From assembly GCA_030683005.1 (NCBI GenBank), contig JAUXMY010000033.1:1-60123 (forward strand): DNA of 60,123 nucleotides. Reading direction: 5' to 3'. How positions within the stretch are numbered: position 1 is the stretch's first letter; each line of letters begins with the position of its first letter. The notes below the pieces were generated by a model that was given only the letters and a program-made list of their open reading frames with translations, did not search any database and was not told the DNA's origin. The stretch is from Caulobacter sp. (GTDB taxonomy: Bacteria > Pseudomonadota > Alphaproteobacteria > Caulobacterales > Caulobacteraceae). Positions 53,871 to 60,123 of the stretch are shown piece after piece. Made by a program: the position numbers and the translations under genes.

Positions 53871-55132
53871 CCGCCCGCCTCCACACGCTGGCCAATGGCG
53901 TCAGGGTCATCTGCGACCCGATGCCCGGCCTCGAGACCCTGGCCCTGTCGGTCGTGGCCGGCCGCGGAGCCCGCTACGAGGACGAGCGGCATTCGGGCTG
54001 GTCGCACCTGCTCGAGCACATGGTGTTCAAAGGCGCGGGGAAGCGGACGGCCCGCGAGATCGTCGAGGCCATCGAGACCGAGGGCGGCCAGCTGAACGCC
54101 GCCACCGGCTATGAGCGGACCAGTTTCCAGACCCGCGCCCTCAAGGGCGGCCTGCCGCTGGCCATGGAGATCACCGCCGATCTGCTGCTGCGTCCGACCA
54201 TGCAGGCGGCCGACCTGGTCCGCGAAAAGCAGGTCGTCGGCCAGGAGATCGCCGAGGCGGCCGACACGCCGGACGACCTGGTGTTCGAACTGGCGCAGGA
54301 GAAGGCCTTCGAGGGCCAGTCACTGGGGCGGCCGATCCTGGGCACCGTCAAGTCGCTCAAGCCCGCGACGCCCGACTCGCTCTCGGCCTGGCGCGCGGCG
54401 CTCTACGCCCCCGACCGGCTGGTGGTCAGCGCCGCCGGGTCGGTCGACGAGGATGATCTGCTGGCGCTGGCCGAGCAGGCGTTCGGCCATCTGACGCCGA
54501 CCGCCGGCGAGCCCTCGCCGGCCCCGGCCGCCTTCACCGGCGGGGTGGCGGCCAAGGGGCGCAAGCTGGAGCAGGCCCATCTGGTTCTGCTGCTGCCCGC
54601 CGTCGGGGCCGGCGACGACGACTACTTCGTGCAGCGGGTCTTCGCCGAGGCGCTGGGCGGGGGCATGTCCTCGCGCCTGTTCCAGGAGGCCCGCGAGAAC
54701 CGGGGCCTGGCCTACGCCATCGACGCCTATGCCGACACCTACGAGGACGTCGGCGTGCTGGGCATCTACGCCGGCTGCGCGGCGGGAGACGCCGCCGAGC
54801 TGGCGCGGATCTGCGCCGGCGAGCTCCAGAGCCTGGCGTCATCCGTCGGCGCCGCCGAGCTGACCCGGGCCAAGGCCCAGCTGAAGGCCTCGATGTTCAT
54901 GGGCCGCGAACAGCCGCTGTCCCGCGCCGAACAGGCCGCCGGCCAGACCCTGCTGTTCGGAAGGTTGTATCCGGCGGCAGAGATCGCCCAGGCCATCGAC
55001 GCGGTGACCGCCGCCGACTTCGTCCGGCTGGGCGAGCGGCTGGTTGCGGACCGCAAGTGCGTGGTCTCGGTGCTGGGCTCCAAGGCCGCCATGGCGGCGC
55101 CGGAAGCATTCGAGACGGCGCTGTTTGGCTGA
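53867..55132 (+). CDS. M16-family zinc peptidase (processing-peptidase-like)
   Basis: A 421-residue pitrilysin-type metallopeptidase resembling the mitochondrial processing peptidase beta subunit. The inverted zinc motif HLLEH (in SHLLEHMVFKG) and the downstream ETEGGQLNA region are intact, and the substrate-handling segment ENRGLAYAIDA sits in the C-terminal half. A GTG start overlaps the thrC stop. There is no signal peptide, so it may act in the cytoplasm or be exported by another route. The natural substrate is unknown. Confidence 0.92.
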   Translation: MTARLHTLANGVRVICDPMPGLETLALSVVAGRGARYEDERHSGWSHLLEHMVFKGAGKRTAREIVEAIETEGGQLNAATGYERTSFQTRALKGGLPLAMEITADLLLRPTMQAADLVREKQVVGQEIAEAADTPDDLVFELAQEKAFEGQSLGRPILGTVKSLKPATPDSLSAWRAALYAPDRLVVSAAGSVDEDDLLALAEQAFGHLTPTAGEPSPAPAAFTGGVAAKGRKLEQAHLVLLLPAVGAGDDDYFVQRVFAEALGGGMSSRLFQEARENRGLAYAIDAYADTYEDVGVLGIYAGCAAGDAAELARICAGELQSLASSVGAAELTRAKAQLKASMFMGREQPLSRAEQAAGQTLLFGRLYPAAEIAQAIDAVTAADFVRLGERLVADRKCVVSVLGSKAAMAAPEAFETALFG

Positions 55133-55216
55133 TGCGGCTCGGACCCCGATCCATAGCGCGCCTTTGCCCCGCGCCGCTCAGGGTCTAATCTCCGCTCACC
55201 GTAACGGATGGACCCC

Positions 55217-55492
55217 ATGAGCGACGCAGTCGGCCCCGGCGATCTGGTTCTGTGCGTGAACGCCGCGCCGAACCACATGACCGGCGAACCGGTGCCCCTG
55301 GTGGCCGGGGAAACCTACCGGGTCTACATGGTCATGGACTTCGCCTGCCCGTGCGGACGGTCCGACGCCCTGCTGGACGTCGGCGTCGACTTCGCCTGGT
55401 GCCAGAGCCGGTTCCGGCTGCTGCCCAAGCCCAAGGCCCAGTCCAAACCCCGGCGCGTCTCGGCGCCGAAGGAAACCGAGAAGGTCCGGTAG
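55217..55492 (+). CDS. 91-residue conserved-type hypothetical protein
   Basis: A small soluble protein beginning MSDAVGPGDLVLCVN, with an ACPCGR Cys pair, an AWCQSRF segment and a Lys/Pro-rich tail. The pattern of short beta strands (GDLVLCV, VAGETYRVYMV) suggests an SH3-like barrel, but I do not recognise a named family. Start at 55217, since GGATGGA lies about 6 bases before it; an upstream ATG at 55208 is in frame. The three Cys may bind metal. No functional link with the neighbouring M16 and GST genes can be read. Confidence 0.6.
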   Translation: MSDAVGPGDLVLCVNAAPNHMTGEPVPLVAGETYRVYMVMDFACPCGRSDALLDVGVDFAWCQSRFRLLPKPKAQSKPRRVSAPKETEKVR

Positions 55493-55576
55493 GGGTCGGC
55501 CCCTATAGCTGTCAGCTGCTGCCAAACCCTGGCAGCAGCCCCGCGCTAGAGTGGCGTCAGCAACTGGAGCCAACCC

Positions 55577-56214
55577 ATGTCCGACCTCGTGTTTTACACC
55601 AACCCCATGTCACGCGGCCGCATCGTCCGCTGGATGCTCGAAGAGGTCGGCCAGCCCTACGAGACCAGGGTCCTGCGCTGGGAGACGGGCGACGCGAAGG
55701 CCGCCGACTACCTGGCCATCAATCCGAGGGGGAGGTGCCGGCCATCGTCCACGACGGGGTGGTCGTCACAGAGTGCGCCGCCATCTGCGCCTATCTCGCC
55801 GATGTGTTCCCGGAAGCCCGCCTCGCGCCGCCCGCGCATGGTCCGCTGCGGGGTCCCTACTATCGCTGGCTGTTCTTCGGGGCCGGTCCCATCGAGCAGG
55901 CCGTGAGCGTCAGGTCGATGAATCTGGAGCCGACGGTCGAACAGCGGATATCGCTGGGCTTCGGCTGTATGGAGGACGTCCTGGCCACCGTCGAGGGGGC
56001 GGTGAAGGACCGCGCCTTCCTCGTCGGAGACAGCTTCACCGCCGCCGACCTCTACCTCGCCTCCCACCTGTCCTGGGGCATGAACTTCGGCACGATCGAA
56101 AGGCGCCCGGCGTTCGACGACTACGTCGAGCGCCACCTGCAACGACCCGCCGCCAGGCGTGCCGACGAAATCGACAACGCGCTCATCATCGCCGGCGGGC
56201 AGCCGGCGGCCTGA
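55577..56214 (+). pseudogene. Glutathione S-transferase gene with a one-base frameshift
   Basis: The N-terminal half in one frame (MSDLVFYTNPMSRGRIVRWM...YLAINPRG) carries the GST thioredoxin-like domain and the C-terminal half in another frame (EVPAIVHDGVV...LIIAGGQPAA) carries the helical domain. They join at a run of five G (55728-55732); one more G would restore INPRGEVPAI. So the gene is broken by a single deleted base, or the base was lost in assembly. Otherwise the protein would be 212 residues, normal for a GST. Glutathione synthesis is encoded in the window (gshA). Confidence 0.85.
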
Positions 56215-56333
56215 AACGGGGCGCTTGCAGGCCGTCCGGCGTGCACGCGTCCCGCCCAGCGGGCGAGCCCGAAGCGGTGGAGGCTACGCGCTCTTCACTT
56301 GATCTTGAGCGCGGCGCGACAGACTCTCCGCCC

Positions 56334-56945
56334 ATGTCGCTGCTCGAGTGGATCTCCGCGGAGCCTTCGCTGACGCTGCAGGGCCAGGGCGTCACCCTGC
56401 GTCCGCCGCGGCGGCGGGACTATGCGCCGTGGGCGGCGCTGCGGCAGGCGTCACGGTCCTTCCTGCAGCCGTGGGAGCCGACCTGGTCGCCGGACGAGCT
56501 GACCATCAGCGCCTATCACCGCCGGCTGTCGGCCTGGCGGCGGGGGCGCGAGCTCGACCAGATGTACGCCTTCTTCGTATTCCGCGAGTCCGACGACGCC
56601 CTGACCGGCGGCATCACCATCAACAACGTGCGGCGCGGCGTCGCCCAGACCGGGACGGTCGGCTACTGGTCGGCCCAGGCTCACGCCCGGCAGGGCCACA
56701 CCCTGGCCGCGCTGCGCGCCGTCATCCCGTTCGCCTTCGGTCCGCTGGGCCTGCACCGCCTGGACGCGGCCTGCCTGCCGAACAACGACGCCTCGGCCAA
56801 CCTGCTTCTGAAGGCCGGCTTCTCCGAGGAGGGCTATGCCAAGGCTTATCTGAAAATTAACGGCGATTGGCGAGACCATCGCCTGTTCGGGCTGGTGACG
56901 CGAGACCCTTCGCGTGGCCGCCCCCGGGAGGGCCTGACAGGCTAA
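56334..56945 (+). CDS. GNAT N-acetyltransferase (RimJ-like)
   Basis: A 203-residue GNAT protein of the RimJ/RimL type, with VTLRPPRRRDYAPWAALR at the N-terminus, TVGYWSAQAHARQGHTLAALRA (acetyl-CoA loop) and NNDASANLLLKAGFSEEG, the classical C-terminal block. RimJ-like enzymes acetylate N-termini of ribosomal or other proteins; the target here is not determined. It lies 5 nt before the GGDEF/EAL gene on the same strand, so the two are probably co-transcribed, an order also recalled in Caulobacter. Confidence 0.92.
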   Translation: MSLLEWISAEPSLTLQGQGVTLRPPRRRDYAPWAALRQASRSFLQPWEPTWSPDELTISAYHRRLSAWRRGRELDQMYAFFVFRESDDALTGGITINNVRRGVAQTGTVGYWSAQAHARQGHTLAALRAVIPFAFGPLGLHRLDAACLPNNDASANLLLKAGFSEEGYAKAYLKINGDWRDHRLFGLVTRDPSRGRPREGLTG

Positions 56946-56950
56946 TCCAC

Positions 56951-58615
56951 ATGCGGCCGCAGGGGCAGGATCGACGCATCTGGGACGCCGCGACGACGCT
57001 CGAGGCGCTCGGCGGCGCACAGGTGGCGCTCTGGGTCTGGGAACCGGAGGACGACCGCCTGCGCCTGTTCGGCGCGGCCCGTCAGCTGGGCCTTGGTCCC
57101 CTTGCGCCTGAATGCTCGTCCGCCGCCTTCCGCGCCCTGGCTCTGCCCGCCGACCGGGCGACCGCCGAGGAACTGCTTCGCATCCATGAACCGGGGACCG
57201 AGGTCACCCTTCGCATGAAGATGCGCGGCGGCGAGACCTGCCTGTGGCGCGGAGTCTGGCTGGAGGAAGGCGTGCGCGCCTCCGGCGTCGTGGCCCCGGA
57301 GACCGGGTTCGCCGCGTCCGAGCTCGACCAGCTGACCGGCCTGCTCGACCGCAGGAGTTTCGTGGCCAGGGCGCGCGAGCGGCTGGCTTCGCCGGTGCGC
57401 CAGACCCTGGTGGTCGCCGATCTGGACCGCCTGCGCCGTCTGAACGAGGCCCTGGGCCACGAACGCGCCGATCTGGTGCTGGCCGCGCTCGGTTCGCGAC
57501 TGGCGGCGGCGTTCGGGGGCGACGCCCTGCTGGCCCGGGTCGGCGAGGACGAGTTCGCCGTGATGATCTCGGGCGACCCCGATCCGGTCGAGCGTCTGCG
57601 CCGGGCGCTGGAACAGCCGCTGCGCATCGCCGGCTTCGACATCCTGCCGACCCTGGCGGTCGGGGCCGTGGAGGCCGAGGGCGGCCAGGACGCGCCGGAG
57701 GCGGCCGAGCTGCTGCGCCGCGCCGAGCTGGCGGTCGAGGCGGCCAAGGCCGGCGGCCTGGGCGGCGGCGCCGCCTATGGCCGGTCCATGGAGAGCGACG
57801 GCCTGTCGCAACTGGCTCTGGAGGCCGACCTGCGCGGCGCGGTGGGACGCGGCGAGATGACGCCCTTCTACCAGCCCATAGTGCGGCTGTCGGACGGCAA
57901 GCTGACCGGCTTCGAGGCCCTGTGCCGCTGGCGCCACCCGCGCCGGGGGGTGATTCCGCCCGACGAGTTCCTGCCGCTGGCCATGGAGCTGGGGCTGATG
58001 GACGAGATCGGCGCCCACATGATCCGCACCTCGGCCCGCCAGCTGGCGGCCTGGCGCGGCAGCCATGCGGCGGTCGGCGACCTGACCGTCAGCGTCAACC
58101 TGTCGACCGGCGAGATCCACCGCCCCGGCCTGATCGACGACGTCACAGGCCTGATCGCCAAGCACCGGCTGCCGCACGGCTCGCTGAAGCTGGAGATCAC
58201 CGAGAGCGACATCATGCGCGACCCGGAGGGCGCCGCCACCGTGCTGCGCGCCCTGCGGGCCGGCGGCGCCGGCCTGGCGCTGGACGACTTCGGCACCGGC
58301 TTTTCCTCGCTGAGCTACCTGACCCGCCTGCCCTTCGACACCCTGAAGATCGACCGCTATTTCGTGCGGACGATGAGCTCCAACGAGGGTTCGGTGAAGA
58401 TCGTCCGCTCGGTGGTCAAGCTGGGCCAGGACCTCAACCTCGAGGTCGTCGCCGAGGGCGTCGAGAACGCCATCATGGCCCGTCAGCTGATGGAGCTGGG
58501 CTGCGACTACGGCCAGGGCTTCGGCTACGCGCCGGCCCTGTCGCCGCAGGAGGCCGAGGTCTACCTCAACGAAAGCTACGTCGACGGCGCCGCGCCGGTG
58601 CGGCGTCAGGGCTAG
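56951..58615 (+). CDS. pdeA: PdeA-like GEDEF-EAL cyclic-di-GMP phosphodiesterase
   Basis: A 554-residue protein: an N-terminal PAS-like region (1-115), a GGDEF domain whose active-site motif is degenerate (GEDEF, 198-202), and an intact EAL domain (FEALCRW at 321-327, DDFGTGFSS, KIDR, EGVEN). In Caulobacter PdeA the GEDEF domain binds GTP and stimulates the EAL phosphodiesterase, and the protein is degraded by ClpXP-CpdR at the swarmer-to-stalked transition. The C-terminus here ends RRQG, resembling the RG degron reported for PdeA. The gene order (GNAT-pdeA-yqgE) matches. Orthology is strong but inferred. Confidence 0.85.
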   Translation: MRPQGQDRRIWDAATTLEALGGAQVALWVWEPEDDRLRLFGAARQLGLGPLAPECSSAAFRALALPADRATAEELLRIHEPGTEVTLRMKMRGGETCLWRGVWLEEGVRASGVVAPETGFAASELDQLTGLLDRRSFVARARERLASPVRQTLVVADLDRLRRLNEALGHERADLVLAALGSRLAAAFGGDALLARVGEDEFAVMISGDPDPVERLRRALEQPLRIAGFDILPTLAVGAVEAEGGQDAPEAAELLRRAELAVEAAKAGGLGGGAAYGRSMESDGLSQLALEADLRGAVGRGEMTPFYQPIVRLSDGKLTGFEALCRWRHPRRGVIPPDEFLPLAMELGLMDEIGAHMIRTSARQLAAWRGSHAAVGDLTVSVNLSTGEIHRPGLIDDVTGLIAKHRLPHGSLKLEITESDIMRDPEGAATVLRALRAGGAGLALDDFGTGFSSLSYLTRLPFDTLKIDRYFVRTMSSNEGSVKIVRSVVKLGQDLNLEVVAEGVENAIMARQLMELGCDYGQGFGYAPALSPQEAEVYLNESYVDGAAPVRRQG

Positions 58616-59190
58616 GCGCGGCCGCCCTCCATCGACAGCATGGCCGGGCTGATGCCCAGCTTCTCCAGGGCCTGGGACCACTTGTGCTCGTGGTCGTCGC
58701 CGAACAGCAGGGTCTCGTCGGCGTCGCAGACCAGCCAGGCGCTCTCGCGGACCTCGCGTTCGAGCTGGCCGGGGCCCCAGCCGGCGTAGCCGAGCGCCAG
58801 GAAGGCCCGGCGGGGGGCGGCCTCGCCGGTCAGGGCCTGCAGCACGTCCTTGGTCGTGGTCAGGGCCAGACCGTCCTTCACCGGCATGCTGACCCCGTCG
58901 CAGAGGTAGTCGTCGGTGTGCAGCACGAAGCCGCGCTCGCGCTCGACCGGCCCGCCCATCAGCACCGGCTCGTCGGCGACGCGGCCGATCGGGCGGTCGA
59001 CGCCGATCTTCTCGAACAGCGACTCCAGGGTCAGACCGTCGAGCGGGCGGTTCACCGCCAGGCCGATGGCGTGCTCCTCGTCATGGGCGCACAGAAAGAC
59101 GACGGACCGCTCGAAGCGCGGATCGCCGATGCCGGGCATCGCGATCAGCAGGCGGCCGGAGAGGAACTCGGTATCCGCTGGCTGGTTCAT
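58612..59190 (-). CDS. yqgE: YqgE/AlgH (UPF0301) family protein
   Basis: A 192-residue UPF0301 protein with LSGRLLIAMPGIGDPRFERSVVFLCAHDEEHAIGLAVNRP, GGPVERERGFVLH and the GYAGWGPGQLE motif. Homologues include AlgH of Pseudomonas, linked to alginate control, but the molecular role is unknown. The ATG at 59190 is chosen; a TTG 30 bases upstream is in frame. The stop shares the CTAG palindrome with the pdeA stop, so the two convergent genes overlap by 4 nt. Confidence 0.93.
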   Translation of the reverse strand: MNQPADTEFLSGRLLIAMPGIGDPRFERSVVFLCAHDEEHAIGLAVNRPLDGLTLESLFEKIGVDRPIGRVADEPVLMGGPVERERGFVLHTDDYLCDGVSMPVKDGLALTTTKDVLQALTGEAAPRRAFLALGYAGWGPGQLEREVRESAWLVCDADETLLFGDDHEHKWSQALEKLGISPAMLSMEGGRA

Positions 59191-59234
59191 GTCCTGATGA
59201 TTGGCGCCGTTGTGGGCCAATTCAAGTCGCCGTC

Positions 59235-59263
59235 TTGGCGGAAGCGCATGCTGCCTCTATTTC
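59235..59263 (+). promoter_or_regulatory. Candidate promoter for the peroxiredoxin gene
   Basis: TTGGCG (59235-59240), 17 bases, TATTTC (59258-59263), transcription start near 59270, 31 nt before the ATG. No convincing OxyR-type site is visible. Confidence 0.4.
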
Positions 59264-59300
59264 GGTCGATGAACGGGACCATCCCGCAGGGAGAGATCAG

Positions 59301-59783
59301 ATGACCATCAAGGCCGGCGAGAAGCTGCCCGACGCGACCTTCATGACCAGCGGCCCGGAAGGCCCGCGCCCGATTACCAGCGACGAGCTGTTCAAGGGCA
59401 AGACCGTCGCCCTGCTGGCGGTGCCCGGCGCCTTCACCCCGACCTGCTCGGCCAAGCACCTGCCGGGCTTCAAGCAGCACGCCGCCGACCTGAAGGCCAA
59501 GGGCGTCGACGCCATTGCCTGCGTGTCGGTCAACGACGTGTTCGTTATGAAGGCCTGGGGCGCCGACCAGGGCGTGGGCGAGGACATCGTCATGCTGGCC
59601 GACGGCAACGGCGACTTCACCAAGGCCCTCGGCCTGGAAATGGACGGCAGCAAGTTCGGCATGGGCACACGCAGCCAGCGCTACTCGATGATCGTCAAGG
59701 ACGGCGTTGTCGAGACGCTGAACGTCGAGGCCGGCGGCGAGTTCAAGGTGAGCTCGGCGGACTACATGCTGGCGCAGCTGTAG
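59301..59783 (+). CDS. Prx5-type peroxiredoxin
   Basis: A 160-residue thiol peroxidase of the PrxV/AhpE-like group with the active-site stretch VPGAFTPTCSAKHLPGF, which holds the peroxidatic Cys. It reduces H2O2 or organic peroxides with help from glutaredoxin or thioredoxin. An AGGGAGAG lies about 4-9 bases before the ATG. The conserved MGTRSQRYSMIVKDGVVE C-terminal block is present. A terminator follows. The gene is divergent from yqgE, with the promoter region between them. Confidence 0.95.
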   Translation: MTIKAGEKLPDATFMTSGPEGPRPITSDELFKGKTVALLAVPGAFTPTCSAKHLPGFKQHAADLKAKGVDAIACVSVNDVFVMKAWGADQGVGEDIVMLADGNGDFTKALGLEMDGSKFGMGTRSQRYSMIVKDGVVETLNVEAGGEFKVSSADYMLAQL

Positions 59784-59806
59784 ATTTCGCGCATCAGTCG
59801 TTGCGG

Positions 59807-59834
59807 AAGGGCCGGCGGAAACGCCGGCCCTTTT
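59807..59834 (+). terminator. Intrinsic terminator after the peroxiredoxin gene
   Basis: A perfect 11-bp stem AAGGGCCGGCG with a GAAA tetraloop and CGCCGGCCCTT, followed by TT (TTTT in total). It is 23 nt past the stop. Confidence 0.88.
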
Positions 59835-59838
59835 GCTG

Positions 59839-59950
59839 TGCGTCCTTCGCGACGCGCCCTGCGGGCGCTCCTCAGGATGACGAAAGGGAGTGGGCGGCCC
59901 AACAAACTTCGTCAGGGTGAGGAGCGCGAAGCGCGTCGCGAACCCCGCAC
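59839..59950. repeat. Dispersed palindromic repeat, family A copy 5
   Basis: Left arm TGCGTCCTTCGCGACGCG...GCTCCTCAGGATGACG and right arm CTTCGTCAGGGTGAGGAGCG...GCGTCGCGAACCCCGCA. It starts right after the peroxiredoxin terminator and leads into the terminal repeat, so 59784-60123 is entirely terminator and repeats. Confidence 0.87.
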
Positions 59951-59982
59951 GGCTTCGCCGCCTCACGGGCTCGCGCCGGTGA

Positions 59983-60123
59983 AGGTTGGGGAGGACGGCG
60001 GAGCGCCACGGCTCCCGTCCGGGACCGTGGGGGTAGTTGGGTGTGTTTCGACGAAAGCCTGACGCGCTCCGCCGCGGAGAGGCTTCGAGGGCTGAGCGCA
60101 ATGGGCATTATCCTCCCGCTCGC
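59983..60123. repeat. 141-bp exact terminal inverted repeat, right copy
   Basis: Exact reverse complement of bases 1-141. The identity stops at the same base in both copies (position 141, and 59983), with only loose similarity beyond. No gene is supported here. See the left copy. Confidence 0.9.

Noticed and set aside
55252..56214. A single long protein covering the 91-residue gene region and the GST C-terminal half
   Set aside because: The part before 55730 is out of frame with both real genes; only the GST C-terminal half in that frame is meaningful.

Overview
The window is high-GC DNA coding densely on both strands. It carries a run of conserved genes typical of Alphaproteobacteria, family Caulobacteraceae (Caulobacter/Phenylobacterium type): the aa3 cytochrome oxidase cluster followed by SURF1, thrC, an M16 peptidase, a GNAT, a GEDEF-EAL protein resembling Caulobacter PdeA, and yqgE. 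The genus is not resolved. I see no rRNA, tRNA, CRISPR array, prophage or classical IS transposase. The two ends of the window are an exact 141-bp inverted repeat, so it is most likely a whole contig broken at a repeat in a draft or metagenome assembly.

Layout. 0.3-2.7 kb: APH-like phosphotransferase and exported amidohydrolase. 2.8-12.5 kb: an envelope/LPS block with an MsbA-like exporter, a DUF374 acyltransferase, a CDF metal transporter, waaA and lpxK on the minus strand; a divergent Cys-phosphatase; a 28-residue membrane protein; then DUF4170, cysQ and pmbA, with MAPEG upstream. 12.6-21.1 kb: chemoreceptor, M14 carboxypeptidase, ubiD, MmcQ/YjbR, YnfA-type protein and gamma-glutamyltransferase. 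21.16-21.62 kb: a DUF559 endonuclease gene enclosed by two inverted REP-like repeats. 21.6-28 kb: VOC protein, methyltransferase, a lower-GC orphan membrane protein, desaturase, ubiA, DUF454 and an ABC exporter. 28-42.4 kb: FecA-like TonB receptor with promoter and Fur-like box, L,D-transpeptidase, YcaQ-like protein, aldo/keto reductase, sulfotransferase, ppk2, rsmE, gshA, DUF427, POT transporter and a second TonB receptor. 42.5-45.8 kb: tldD and a PadR-HAAS(DUF1700)-DUF2807 operon. 46-55.1 kb: ctaC-ctaD-ctaB-small protein-ctaG-ctaE-DUF983-SURF1-thrC-M16. 55.2-59.8 kb: small protein, a GST gene with a one-base frameshift, GNAT, the PdeA-like gene, yqgE and a peroxiredoxin.

How genes work together. 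The oxidase cluster holds the three core subunits, the heme O synthase, the Cu(B) chaperone CtaG and SURF1, so it is nearly self-sufficient for building aa3 oxidase. The lpxK-waaA-acyltransferase-exporter operon finishes and flips lipid A, and the adjacent Cys-phosphatase may act on the same pathway. ubiA and ubiD both belong to ubiquinone synthesis but lie apart.

The least explained content is between genes. At least four families of palindromic, REP-like repeats lie at gene ends. One supplies the stop codon of lpxK. One pair brackets the DUF559 endonuclease, and its stems differ by compensating base changes, which suggests a small endonuclease-linked mobile repeat system.
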